The notes beneath the pieces are model-generated. The model did no database searches, was not told the DNA's origin, and saw nothing but the letters and a program-made list of their open reading frames with translations. Below are positions 13,401 through 21,556 of a stretch of 64,000 bases of DNA, one piece after another. The stretch is from Methylobacterium radiotolerans JCM 2831 (GTDB lineage Bacteria; Pseudomonadota; Alphaproteobacteria; Rhizobiales; Beijerinckiaceae), in the NCBI RefSeq assembly GCF_000019725.1, contig NC_010505.1:2793001-2857000 (forward strand), given 5' to 3'. The position numbers and the translations under genes were made by a program. Position 1 is the first letter of the stretch. Each line of letters starts with the position of its first letter.

Positions 13401-14342
13401 ATGACGAGATCTCGCACTCAGACCATCGACCCCATGAGCCCCCCGGTCGGCCGGGAGGGGCTGACCGTAGGTGTACCCGTACCGGTTGACGTTCGGGCAT
13501 TCTCGGACGCCGCGGAGCTTGAGGCCGACCCGATCTGGCAATCAGCGCCCATCACCAAGAAGGCTCGCCCGATGCTGTTGGCGCGCCCCTTCCGCGGAAT
13601 GCGCATCAGCCCGATCCTCACTGAGGGCGGCGACGCGCTGGTTCTGCAGTATACGGCGAACGACCCGAAGTTCGGCAGCGGCACCCTCGTCTCGAACACC
13701 CCGACACGGGAGATCATGCGGTGGCAGGACCGCATCCTCATCGTCTGGGCGAACCGCGTCGAGGTCATCCATCGCGGCCGGACCGTCGGCTTCGCCAAGC
13801 GGCGTGCGGTGGACGAGCCGGCCAAGGACCTGTTGGCACAGATCTACGCTGACGACGACAGGGCCCGCGAGGTGCGGAAACTCGTCGCGGTCGAGCGCGT
13901 CAGAGAGGCCCAGAACCGCCTGACCGTATCGGAAAGCGACCTTCGGACGGCCGTCGGGACGGTCAACAAAATGGCGCCGACCGACCCGGACTTCGACGTC
14001 GTCGCCGACCAGGTGATGGCGTATATCCGCCACATGGAGGTCGACCGCGAGATGCTCGGGGAGATCTGCGACCGCATCTCGGTTGAGCCCGGAATGCCGG
14101 ACGATGTCGCGGTCGAGATCCTGCGGCGGCGTCTCGAAGCGATGACGCCGGAGGTCTGGTGCGCTCTGGCTGGGGCGGCCGGCGCCGGTGCGTTCCAGCC
14201 GGTGTGGGTCGAGGCGCACGTCAACACGCTCTTGGAGGCGCCGGACGAGCCCCGCCTGGATGAGAGGGTCCGCCGAGCGGTCGAGATGGTCGATGCGCAT
14301 CGGGGCCACGCGAGCGCCGGAAATCCGGCGGAAGCGGATTGA
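13401..14342 (+). CDS. Unknown 313-aa protein in defence cluster
   Basis: 313 residues with no domain I recognise. Residues about 55-140 look like a beta-rich domain (RGMRISPILTEGGDALVLQYTANDPK...REIMRWQDRILIVWANRVEVIHRGRTVGF). From about 145 to 240 it is helical (ADDDRAREVRKLVAVERVREAQNRL). The C-terminus has a palindromic repeat copy (SAGNPAEAD). It sits between a Shedu gene and an Abi_C gene, so a defence role or defence regulator is possible by context only. ATG 13401 is followed in frame by ATG 13434, so the start is uncertain. Confidence 0.65.
   Translation: MTRSRTQTIDPMSPPVGREGLTVGVPVPVDVRAFSDAAELEADPIWQSAPITKKARPMLLARPFRGMRISPILTEGGDALVLQYTANDPKFGSGTLVSNTPTREIMRWQDRILIVWANRVEVIHRGRTVGFAKRRAVDEPAKDLLAQIYADDDRAREVRKLVAVERVREAQNRLTVSESDLRTAVGTVNKMAPTDPDFDVVADQVMAYIRHMEVDREMLGEICDRISVEPGMPDDVAVEILRRRLEAMTPEVWCALAGAAGAGAFQPVWVEAHVNTLLEAPDEPRLDERVRRAVEMVDAHRGHASAGNPAEAD
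14316..14331 (+). repeat. Palindromic repeat copy 6
   Basis: GCCGGAAATCCGGCGG near the 3' end of the unknown gene, read in frame as AGNPAE. Confidence 0.6.
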
Positions 14343-14365
14343 TACTCGCTCCGTCGGCACCTGAG

Positions 14366-14381
14366 GTGCGCACGTGCGCAC
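14366..14381. promoter_or_regulatory. Perfect 16-bp palindrome upstream of Abi gene
   Basis: GTGCGCACGTGCGCAC, two copies of GTGCGCAC, centred about 50 nt before the Abi_C start codon. The location suits an operator for the abortive-infection gene. Confidence 0.45.
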
Positions 14382-14424
14382 GCCGCGGCATGACGGTAGC
14401 CTGGGCCTGTAGTCAGGAGGCCCC

Positions 14425-15189
14425 ATGGACGACATGCCGGAGACGCTCATCGAGCGGGTCGCGATGATGGAGGGCATCCTCGTCGCGGCCGCGACCGGGG
14501 GCTCCCCCGACGGGCACGCCTACGAGATCCTCAGGCGCGAACTGCTCCACGACGACGAGGCCAAGGCGCTCCTGCCGGCGTTCGTCCGGACCTCCCGCAC
14601 GCTCGATGCATTCTGGCCGTACATCAAGGACCGCTACGGCCGGTACGCGGAGCGCCGGGCATTCATTCGCGAATCCTTCACGCCCCTGATGGACCACCTG
14701 GAGGGCCGCAACCGGTCCCCCGGCGACGCCGTGGTCAACGATGCGCTCGCCTCGTTCGATGCCGACGGCGTGCATGCGGTCTGGACCAAGGCCCTGGCGC
14801 GCCGGACTGCCGACCCCGAGGGCGCCATCACGGTCGCGCGCACCCTGCTGGAGGCGGTGTGCAAGCACATCCTCGACGGTCTCGGGATCGCCTACGCGCC
14901 CCGGGACGACCTGCCCAAGCTGTACGGCGCCGTCGCCCGCGGGTTGCGGCTCGCCCCGGACCAGCACCGGGAGGAGCCGATCCGTGCCATCCTCGGCGGG
15001 GCGATGACCCTGGTGAACGGGCTCGGCACGCTGCGGAACCGGTTCTCGGATGCGCACGCCGATGACCCGCCGACGGAGGAGCGGCCCCGGGTCCGGCCGT
15101 CGCCCCGGCACGCGAGCCTGGCCGTCAACGCCGCGGGCGCCATCGCGACCTTCCTCGTCGAGACCTACCAGGAACGCGGCAAGCCCTAG
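14425..15189 (+). CDS. Abortive infection protein, Abi_C / HEPN family
   Basis: 254 residues. A perfect AGGAGG lies upstream of ATG 14425. The C-terminal half matches the abortive-infection C-terminal family (DPEGAITVARTLLEAVCKHIL, then DDLPKLYGAVARGLRL and ILGGAMTLVNGLGTLRNRFSDAH). The R-N-x4-A-H segment (R about 204, H about 211) is the HEPN RNase signature. Family members with AbiJ-like architecture halt infected cells by RNA cleavage. The N-terminal 110 residues are helical and presumably sense or regulate. Last gene before the tRNA. Confidence 0.82.
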   Translation: MDDMPETLIERVAMMEGILVAAATGGSPDGHAYEILRRELLHDDEAKALLPAFVRTSRTLDAFWPYIKDRYGRYAERRAFIRESFTPLMDHLEGRNRSPGDAVVNDALASFDADGVHAVWTKALARRTADPEGAITVARTLLEAVCKHILDGLGIAYAPRDDLPKLYGAVARGLRLAPDQHREEPIRAILGGAMTLVNGLGTLRNRFSDAHADDPPTEERPRVRPSPRHASLAVNAAGAIATFLVETYQERGKP

Positions 15190-15195
15190 CCCGTG

Positions 15196-15251
15196 GGGGC
15201 AGGCACACTTTCGAGCCGGACGCCATCAAGTCACTTGATGTCCCCTGCCCC
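15196..15251. terminator. Nested inverted repeat after Abi gene
   Basis: GGGGCAGG (15196-15203) and CCTGCCCC (15244-15251) enclose a perfect CATCAAG-tca-CTTGATG palindrome (15224-15240). It begins seven bases after the Abi stop. Probably a terminator, though the inner palindrome could be a protein site. The rest of the 311-nt gap to the tRNA shows no gene or attachment repeat that I can identify. Confidence 0.45.
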
Positions 15252-15500
15252 GGGGTGTGGCCTGGAACAGGTCACGCGGCCGGTGGCACCCTCAATCCGT
15301 GACGCCTGAAGGGCCGGCCGCGAGCCGGTTTCCCGCGCCGCCGACCACCCTGCCGGAGATGGCCTCCGAGCGGGGCGTTTCCGCATGCCCCCGCCCAAAC
15401 ACCGCCCAAGGCAGAAAAGGCCGTCTGGGCCGCCCAAAGCGCCCTTCCGGCCTGAAGGCCGAAAAGCGTTATCCGCATTGAGGTTAGGAGGGGAAGTTCT

Positions 15501-15576
<76 letters not shown>

Positions 15577-15638
15577 GATCGCGTCTGCGACCGCCCGGTG
15601 GCCACCAAGTCCGTCCGGGGTGGCGGGCTGATACCAAC

Positions 15639-15667
15639 GCGGCCGGGGCCTGTCCAGCCCCGGCCGC
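15639..15667. terminator. Strong hairpin after leuA
   Basis: An 11-bp perfect stem (GCGGCCGGGGC / GCCCCGGCCGC) lies 10 nt beyond the leuA stop, with TTTTT following on the plus strand. It can act in both directions between leuA and the tRNA. Confidence 0.6.
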
Positions 15668-15676
15668 AGCTTTTTC

Positions 15677-17242
15677 TCATTCCGCCGCCGCATGCTGTGC
15701 ATGCACGCGCACGGAATGGGCCGACAGCTTGTTCAGCGCCGAGAGATACGCCTTCGCGGACGCCACCAGCGTGTCCGGATCGGCGCCGCGCGCGGTGACG
15801 CTGCGCTCGCCGTCGCGCAGGCGCACCGAGACCTCCGCCTGCGCGTCCGTGCCGCCGGTCACGGCATGGACCTGGTAGAGCTCCAGCTGCGCCTGGTGCG
15901 GGACCAGCGCCGAGATCGCGTTGAACACCGCGTCCACCGGCCCGTTGCCGTCCGCCTCCTCGATCCGCGTGCCGGTCTCGTCGGCGATCCGCAAAGTCGC
16001 GCGCTGCGGGCCGCGGGTGCCGGCGATCACCGACAGGGAGACCAGCCGGATCCGGTCGTGGGCCGTGGCGAGGTTCTCGTCGACCAGCGCCTCGATGTCC
16101 TCGTCGTAGACGTGCTTCTTCCGGTCGGCCAAGGCCTTGAAGCGGTCGAAGGCGTCCTGGAACTGGTTGTCGGACAGGTGCAGGCCGAGATCCTCCAGCT
16201 TGGAGCGGAAGGCCGCCCGGCCGGAATGCTTGCCCATCACCAGGGAGGTCTTGGTCAGCCCGACCGAGGCGGGCGTCATGATCTCGTAGGTCTCGGCGTT
16301 CTTGAGCATGCCGTCCTGGTGGATGCCGCTCTCGTGCGCGAAGGCGTTGCGGCCGACGATCGCCTTGTTGAACTGCACCGGGAAGTTCGTGGCGTGGCTC
16401 ACGAGCTTCGAGGCGCGGGTCAGCATGGTCGATTCGACGCCGGTCTCGTAGGGCAGCACGTCCGCGCGGGTGCGCAGCGCCATCACGATCTCCTCGAGCG
16501 CGGCGTTGCCGGCCCGCTCGCCGATGCCGTTGATCGTGCACTCGACCTGCCGGGCGCCGCCCTCGATGCCCGCCAGGGAATTGGCGATCGCGAGGCCCAG
16601 GTCGTTGTGGCAATGGACCGAGAACACCGCCTTGTCGGCGTTCGGCACGCGCGCGCGGACGTTCGCGAACATGTCGCGGTACTCCGACGGCGTGGCGTAG
16701 CCGACCGTATCGGGGAGGTTGATCGTCGTGGCGCCGGCCTTGATCGCCGCCTCGACGCAGCGGCACAGGTAGTCGAGCGGCGTGCGGGTCGCGTCCATCG
16801 CCGACCACTCCACGTCCTCGACGAGGTCGCGGGCCTGGGCCACGGTCTTCAGGATGATCTCGACGACCTCGTCCTGGCTCTTGCGCATCTGGTGCGCGAG
16901 ATGGATCGGCGAGGTCGACACGAAGGTGTGGATCCGCGCGCGCTTGGCGTGGCGCACGGCCTCGCCGGCCCGGGCGATGTCGGCGGGGATGGCGCGGGCG
17001 AGGCCCGCGATGGTCGCGCGCTTGGTCCGGCGGGCGATCTCGGAGACCGCCTCGAAATCGCCGTTCGACGCGATGGGGAACCCGGCCTCGATGATGTCGA
17101 CGCCCATCGTGTCGAGCAACTCGGCCACCGCGAGCTTCTCGTCGAAGGTCATGGTGGCGCCGGGGCACTGCTCGCCGTCGCGCAGCGTGGTGTCGAAGAT
17201 CAGGATCCGGTCGCGGGCGGAGGCGGTGCTGGTCGTGGTCAT
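15677..17242 (-). CDS. leuA: 2-Isopropylmalate synthase
   Basis: 521 residues from ATG 17242 (MTTTSTASARDRILIFDTTLRDGEQ), preferred over an upstream in-frame ATG because that one lies in the leader. It condenses acetyl-CoA with 2-ketoisovalerate, the first step of leucine synthesis. Catalytic features include FDTTLRDGEQCPGATM, TSPIHLAHQMRKS and the metal motif HCHNDLGLA. FAHESGIHQDG follows, and then the C-terminal allosteric domain (about 395-510) for leucine feedback. Length fits the family. Expression appears controlled by the leader-peptide attenuator directly upstream. Confidence 0.96.
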   Translation of the reverse strand: MTTTSTASARDRILIFDTTLRDGEQCPGATMTFDEKLAVAELLDTMGVDIIEAGFPIASNGDFEAVSEIARRTKRATIAGLARAIPADIARAGEAVRHAKRARIHTFVSTSPIHLAHQMRKSQDEVVEIILKTVAQARDLVEDVEWSAMDATRTPLDYLCRCVEAAIKAGATTINLPDTVGYATPSEYRDMFANVRARVPNADKAVFSVHCHNDLGLAIANSLAGIEGGARQVECTINGIGERAGNAALEEIVMALRTRADVLPYETGVESTMLTRASKLVSHATNFPVQFNKAIVGRNAFAHESGIHQDGMLKNAETYEIMTPASVGLTKTSLVMGKHSGRAAFRSKLEDLGLHLSDNQFQDAFDRFKALADRKKHVYDEDIEALVDENLATAHDRIRLVSLSVIAGTRGPQRATLRIADETGTRIEEADGNGPVDAVFNAISALVPHQAQLELYQVHAVTGGTDAQAEVSVRLRDGERSVTARGADPDTLVASAKAYLSALNKLSAHSVRVHAQHAAAE

Positions 17243-17320
17243 GGCATTACCCTGTCGCGGGCCGCCCGGCACGGGATGGCGCGGCGCGGCGTGGTGCCCT
17301 CGCGGGCGGATTCGCGAATG

Positions 17321-17369
17321 AAAGAACTCCCCTGAAGGCCCAGGCGCGCGCCCGGACGGCCCTCAGGGG
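17321..17369 (-). promoter_or_regulatory. Attenuator hairpin of leuA leader
   Basis: CCCCTGAGGGCC (containing the leader stop codon) and GGGCCTTCAGGGG form a long near-perfect stem, followed on the transcript by AGTTCTTTCATT. This has the layout of a transcription attenuator. When ribosomes stall on the leucine codons, the 5' arm would be blocked and leuA would be read. Confidence 0.65.
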
Positions 17370-17473
17370 CGGGTAAGCAGGAGCGGAAGAAGGAGCCCGG
17401 AGCGGCGCGCACGGGACCGAAGCGCCGTAGAGGCGGCGCGGGCGGTCTCGGTCGCTGAGCCGGCTCTGGCCAA
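17363..17473 (-). CDS. leuL: leuA leader peptide
   Basis: 36 residues from TTG 17473, nine bases after AGGAGAG, ending in GLLLPLLLTRP. Six of the last eleven codons are leucine (CTC CTT CTT, then CTC CTG CTT). Known leucine leader peptides have this design, and the stop codon lies inside the downstream terminator stem. Start codon choice is uncertain, since an in-frame ORF extends further upstream, but the RBS supports TTG. Confidence 0.7.
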   Translation of the reverse strand: MARAGSATETARAASTALRSRARRSGLLLPLLLTRP

Positions 17474-17531
17474 GGCTCGTCTCTCCTGTCGGCGGCCCGC
17501 GCGGGACGGTCTCACGGCGCGGTGCCGCCCG

Positions 17532-17560
17532 TAGGTATCCCCGCAGCGGCCGGAACACAA
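17532..17560 (-). promoter_or_regulatory. Candidate promoter of leader-leuA
   Basis: On the minus strand TTGTGT and TACCTA are separated by 17 nt, about 60 nt before the leader start. It is the only reasonable sigma70-like pair in this short gap, and weak. Confidence 0.35.
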
Positions 17561-17572
17561 GCGAGACCGGCG

Positions 17573-18451
17573 TCAGGACGCGCGGGCCGGGACGGTCGCG
17601 GCCGGCGGCGCCGCGAGGATCGCCGCCGCGAGATCGTCGTAGAACAGCATCTGCCCGGCGGCCCAGGCCTCGAATTCCGCCAGCAGCGTCGGATCGAGGG
17701 CTGTCAGGCGGCCGTCGGTGATCCGGATCCATCCCGCCGCCTCAGCCTCGCCGAGCAGATTGCCGATATGGGCCCGCGACACGTCCAGCCGCTCGGCGAG
17801 GCCGCGCAGGCTGAGCGAGACCGCCGCCGGCGCTCCGGGCACCGTGACGGCGTAGTGGGCCCCGACGAGGGCGGTGAGCAGCGGGTAGCCGCAGTCCCGA
17901 CCGGCGAACTTGAGCACCCGCGGGAACGGGGCGATGAGCGTGCCGTGCCGCAGCACGTGGGCGGCCGACCGGCGGACCAGTTCCCCGAGCCGGTCCGGGC
18001 CGTCGAGCGTCCCGGCGCGGCCGGGGTCGCGGCGCTCGACGGCGTCCATGGCGGCGACGAACAGGCGCCCGCTGCGCGCGATCTCGGTGACGAGGGCCGG
18101 CGCGGCCTGCAGGCATTTCACCCGCCCGTCGTCGCGGTCCGCCACCGCGGTGACGAAGCGTCCGGCCTTCAGTGCCGACACGAAGCCGGCCGTCTGCCGC
18201 GGGCTCGATCCCACCATGGCCTGCAGGGCCGTCAGGGTGGGGCGGGGGCCGCCGTGGTGACGCCACGCGTAGTCGTTGTGGATCAGCATGAACGAGACCA
18301 CGTAGCGCCCGATCTGGTTGAGCAGCTTGTGGCTGGGCCAAACTATCTGCGCCGGCTCGATCATGCCCCGGCAGTAACCGGCGACCGCCGGGCGGAAATC
18401 GCGCTCGGATCGAAGCAGAGCGATCCGATCCCGGAAATGATCGTCCAACAT
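17573..18451 (-). CDS. Winged-helix-type regulator, unknown
   Basis: 292 residues. Residues about 222-260 form a convincing helix-turn-helix (SLSLRGLAERLDVSRAHIGNLLGEAEAAGWIRI). A second MarR-like segment may occur near residues 70-105 (PTLTALQAMVGSSPRQTAGFVSALKAGRF). It could be a fused pair of winged helices. No ligand domain recognised. It lies just upstream of the leuA leader on the same strand, but the promoter for the leader lies in between, so co-regulation is not implied. Confidence 0.6.
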   Translation of the reverse strand: MLDDHFRDRIALLRSERDFRPAVAGYCRGMIEPAQIVWPSHKLLNQIGRYVVSFMLIHNDYAWRHHGGPRPTLTALQAMVGSSPRQTAGFVSALKAGRFVTAVADRDDGRVKCLQAAPALVTEIARSGRLFVAAMDAVERRDPGRAGTLDGPDRLGELVRRSAAHVLRHGTLIAPFPRVLKFAGRDCGYPLLTALVGAHYAVTVPGAPAAVSLSLRGLAERLDVSRAHIGNLLGEAEAAGWIRITDGRLTALDPTLLAEFEAWAAGQMLFYDDLAAAILAAPPAATVPARAS

Positions 18452-18624
18452 CCGTGCCCCGGTTCAGCCGGCTCCGGACCGGAGGGATGCCCCGCGCCCG
18501 GCCTCAGGTCCAGGATTTCCTGCAAAGTTTGGACTCTGTGGTGAAGAACGGGCCGATATACGACTCGCAGTGCTTGTCTCAGCGCTGCCGAAGCGAGCGG
18601 TCCGCCGGGCCTGGCCGGCGTCAG

Positions 18625-19362
18625 ATGCGAAGGGGACCGTCCACCGTGTGCGATCTGCATCGACCCTCTCTCTCCCGGCGCGGCCTGCTGGCGGCCGCGG
18701 CGGCCGGTACCGCGATGGGGGCTTCCGCCGGGATCCGGCGCGCCGAGGCGGCCCTCGACGGGGCGCGATCGAACGCCATCACGCCCGAGGCGGCCCTGAC
18801 GCGGCTGCGCGACGGCAACGGCCGCTACGTGGCCAACACGCCGGCGAATCGGGACTTCGCGGCCGGTCGCGCCGCGCGCGCCGCGGCGCAGTACCCGATC
18901 GCCTGCATCGTCGGCTGCGCCGACGCCCGGGTCGCCCCGGACTTCATCTTCGACCAGGGACCGGGCGATCTGTTCGTCGTCCGCGTCGCCGGCAACTTCG
19001 TCACCACCGACGGCCTCGCCAGCCTGGAATACGGCGTGTCGGTACTCGGGGCGCCGCTGATCCTCGTGCTCGGCCACTCCGATTGCGGGGCCGTGAAGGC
19101 GACGATCGACGTCATGAAGACCGACGCGACCCTTCCCGGTCATCTCCCCGTACTGATCGACGCGATTCGCCCGGCGGTGGACCTGGCCGAGAAGGCGCGG
19201 GCGCAGGATCCCCTGGCCGAGGCCATCGCCCAGAACGTTCGGCACAGTGTCCGGCGCCTGCAACAGGCCGGGCCCATCCTCGCGGAGGCCGTCGCCGCCG
19301 GGCGCGTGAAGGTCGTGGGCGGCTTCTACGACATCGGCACCGGCCGGGTCGCGATGCTCTGA
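18625..19362 (+). CDS. Tat-exported beta-carbonic anhydrase
   Basis: 245 residues from ATG 18625. The N-terminus carries a twin-arginine signal (SLSRRGLLAAAAAGTAMGASAG), so the enzyme is probably exported folded to the periplasm. The catalytic domain has the beta-class zinc ligands and partner residues (CADARVAPDFIFDQGPGDLFVVRVAGN, then LGHSDCGAV). It interconverts CO2 and bicarbonate. Beta-class enzymes are usually cytoplasmic, so export is notable. It stands alone between a regulator and leuB. Confidence 0.85.
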   Translation: MRRGPSTVCDLHRPSLSRRGLLAAAAAGTAMGASAGIRRAEAALDGARSNAITPEAALTRLRDGNGRYVANTPANRDFAAGRAARAAAQYPIACIVGCADARVAPDFIFDQGPGDLFVVRVAGNFVTTDGLASLEYGVSVLGAPLILVLGHSDCGAVKATIDVMKTDATLPGHLPVLIDAIRPAVDLAEKARAQDPLAEAIAQNVRHSVRRLQQAGPILAEAVAAGRVKVVGGFYDIGTGRVAML

Positions 19363-19402
19363 TCGCGGGGGCGCGATCCCCCCGGTGCGCGGGCGGGCGC
19401 CC

Positions 19403-19454
19403 GGCCGATGCGGGACGCCGATGCGGGACGCCGATGCTGGACGCCGATGCTTGC
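19403..19454. repeat. Four tandem 13-bp repeats
   Basis: Unit CGCCGATGCGGGA occurs four times in a row with small changes in the first, third and fourth units, about 60 nt before leuB. No stem or promoter is apparent. Probably slippage-generated spacer. Confidence 0.7.
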
Positions 19455-19516
19455 CAATGACGGTGCAGCCTCGATAAAGCCCGCCGGCACGTCGAGACCG
19501 AACCCGCGAGACCGTC

Positions 19517-20626
19517 ATGGCCAGCTACAAGCTCCTCCTCCTCCCCGGCGACGGGATCGGCCCGGAGGTCGCCGGCGGCATGCAGGTGGTACTCGACACC
19601 CTCAAGGAGACCGGTCTCGCGACCTTCGAGACCGAGACCGACCTCGTCGGCGGCTGCGCCATCGACGCGCACGGCGTCCCGCTGGCGGACGCGACCCTGC
19701 AGCGCGCCAAGGACGCGGACGCGATCCTGCTCGGCGCGGTCGGCGGACCGAAATGGGCCGGCGTCGCCTACGAGAACCGCCCCGAGGCCGGCCTGCTGCG
19801 CCTGCGCAAGGAGCTGGACCTCTTCGCCAACCTGCGCCCGGCGATCTGCTACCCGGCCCTGGCCGAGGCCTCGGCGCTGAAGCGCGAGCTGGTCGAGGGG
19901 CTCGACATCATGATCGTCCGGGAGCTCACCGGCGGCGTCTATTTCGGCGAGCCGAAGGAGATCACCACGCTGGAGGACGGCTCCAAGCGGGCGGTCGACA
20001 CCCAGGTCTACACGACGGCCGAGATCGAGCGGATCGCCCACGTGGCCTTCGACCTCGCGGGCAAGCGCTCGGGCCGGGTCGCCTCGGCCGAGAAGCACAA
20101 CGTGATGAAGTCGGGCGTCCTCTGGAAGGAGGTCGTCACCAGGGTGCACGCCGAGCACTACGCCGACCTGCAGCTGGAGCACATCCTGGCCGATAACTGC
20201 GCCATGCAGCTGGTGCGCCGGCCGAAGCAGTTCGACGTGCTGGTGACCGACAACCTGTTCGGCGACGTGCTCTCCGACATCGCCGCCATGCTCACCGGCT
20301 CCCTCGGCATGCTGCCCTCGGCCTCCCTCGGGGCGGTCGACGCGAGCGGCCTGCGGCGGGCGCTCTACGAGCCGGTCCACGGCTCGGCCCCCGACATCGC
20401 CGGCCAGGACAAGGCCAACCCGATCGCCATGATCGGCTCGCTCGCCATGTGCCTGCGCTACTCCTTCGGCCTCGGCGACGCCGCCGACGCCCTCGACGGC
20501 GCCATCACCGACGCCCTCGCGGGCGGCGCGCGCACCGCCGACATCGCCGGCGCCGGTGTCAACCCGATGGGCACGCGCGCCATGGCCAGCGCCGTGGCGG
20601 ACGCGCTCCGCGCCCGGGTCGGCTGA
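19517..20626 (+). CDS. leuB: 3-Isopropylmalate dehydrogenase
   Basis: 369 residues, the usual length. Oxidative decarboxylation of 3-isopropylmalate in leucine synthesis. Signature elements: [11 protein letters not shown] at the N-terminus, [10 protein letters not shown], the substrate arginines in [16 protein letters not shown], the metal site [30 protein letters not shown], and [21 protein letters not shown]. About 2.3 kb from leuA and on the opposite strand. leuC and leuD are not in this window. Confidence 0.97.
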   Translation: MASYKLLLLPGDGIGPEVAGGMQVVLDTLKETGLATFETETDLVGGCAIDAHGVPLADATLQRAKDADAILLGAVGGPKWAGVAYENRPEAGLLRLRKELDLFANLRPAICYPALAEASALKRELVEGLDIMIVRELTGGVYFGEPKEITTLEDGSKRAVDTQVYTTAEIERIAHVAFDLAGKRSGRVASAEKHNVMKSGVLWKEVVTRVHAEHYADLQLEHILADNCAMQLVRRPKQFDVLVTDNLFGDVLSDIAAMLTGSLGMLPSASLGAVDASGLRRALYEPVHGSAPDIAGQDKANPIAMIGSLAMCLRYSFGLGDAADALDGAITDALAGGARTADIAGAGVNPMGTRAMASAVADALRARVG

Positions 20627-20739
20627 GACACCCCTTCGGCGCGTCGCAGCACCGGGTCCGATCCCCAGCCGCCTGTTTCGACGCATGGCGGTCGGGCGCG
20701 ACCTTCGCTATGACGCGCCCATCGAGGATTGGGAGCGTC

Positions 20740-21525
20740 ATGAAGGCCGGAGACGGGGCGTCTGAGCGCGCGAGCGCGGATTTCGGCTTCGAGCGCGTGG
20801 CGCTCGACGAGAAGCAGGGGCGCGTCGACAGCGTCTTCCACTCGGTCGCCCGCCGCTACGACATCATGAACGACCTGATGTCGGCAGGCCTGCACCGGGC
20901 CTGGAAGGCGCAGCTCGTCTCGATGCTGCGACCGCCGCAGAACCGCGCCTTCGCGCATCTCGACGTCGCCGGCGGGACCGGCGACGTGGCGTTCCGCGTG
21001 CTGGCCGCCGGCGGTCCGCGCACCCGCGTCACCGTCCTCGACATCAACGAGTCGATGCTGCGGGTCGGCGCCGAGCGGGCGCGGGAGCGCAGGGTCGACG
21101 AGGCCGGCGACCGGATCGCCTTCGTGACCGGCAACGCCGAGGCCCTGCCGCTGCCCGACGCGTCCTTCGACGCCTACACGATCGCCTTCGGCATCCGGAA
21201 CGTGCCGCGGATCGAGACGGCCCTCGCCGAGGCGCGGCGCGTGCTGAAGCCCGGCGGGCGCTTCCTCTGCCTGGAATTCTCCGCCGTCGACATCCCGCTG
21301 CTCGACCGCATCTACGACGCCTACTCGTTCAACGTGATCCCGCGCATCGGCGCCCGGGTGGCCGGGGACGCCGAGTCCTACCGCTACCTCGTGGAGTCGA
21401 TCCGGAAGTTCCCGACCCGCGGCGCCTTCGCGGGCATGATCGAGCGCGCGGGCTTCCGGCACGTCACCGACCGGGCGCTCACGGGCGGGATCGTGGCGAT
21501 CCATTCGGGCTGGAAGGTCTCTTGA
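20740..21525 (+). CDS. ubiE: Ubiquinone/menaquinone C-methyltransferase
   Basis: 261 residues from ATG 20740. Class I SAM methyltransferase of the UbiE/COQ5 type: [25 protein letters not shown], then SAM motif [23 protein letters not shown] and [14 protein letters not shown]. It adds the C-methyl group in ubiquinone synthesis. ubiB follows 31 nt later, a common pairing. A longer start is possible at ATG 20711 but adds an unconserved extension. Confidence 0.95.
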   Translation: MKAGDGASERASADFGFERVALDEKQGRVDSVFHSVARRYDIMNDLMSAGLHRAWKAQLVSMLRPPQNRAFAHLDVAGGTGDVAFRVLAAGGPRTRVTVLDINESMLRVGAERARERRVDEAGDRIAFVTGNAEALPLPDASFDAYTIAFGIRNVPRIETALAEARRVLKPGGRFLCLEFSAVDIPLLDRIYDAYSFNVIPRIGARVAGDAESYRYLVESIRKFPTRGAFAGMIERAGFRHVTDRALTGGIVAIHSGWKVS

Positions 21526-21556
21526 GCGCCCCCGCGCGCGACGGGAGCCAGCACCG

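Noticed and set aside
15692..17335. 547-codon plus-strand ORF
   Set aside because: Antisense shadow of leuA and its leader.
17243..17572. Riboswitch upstream of leuA
   Set aside because: The leader peptide with leucine codons and terminator stem fully accounts for the region. No aptamer-like fold was recognised.
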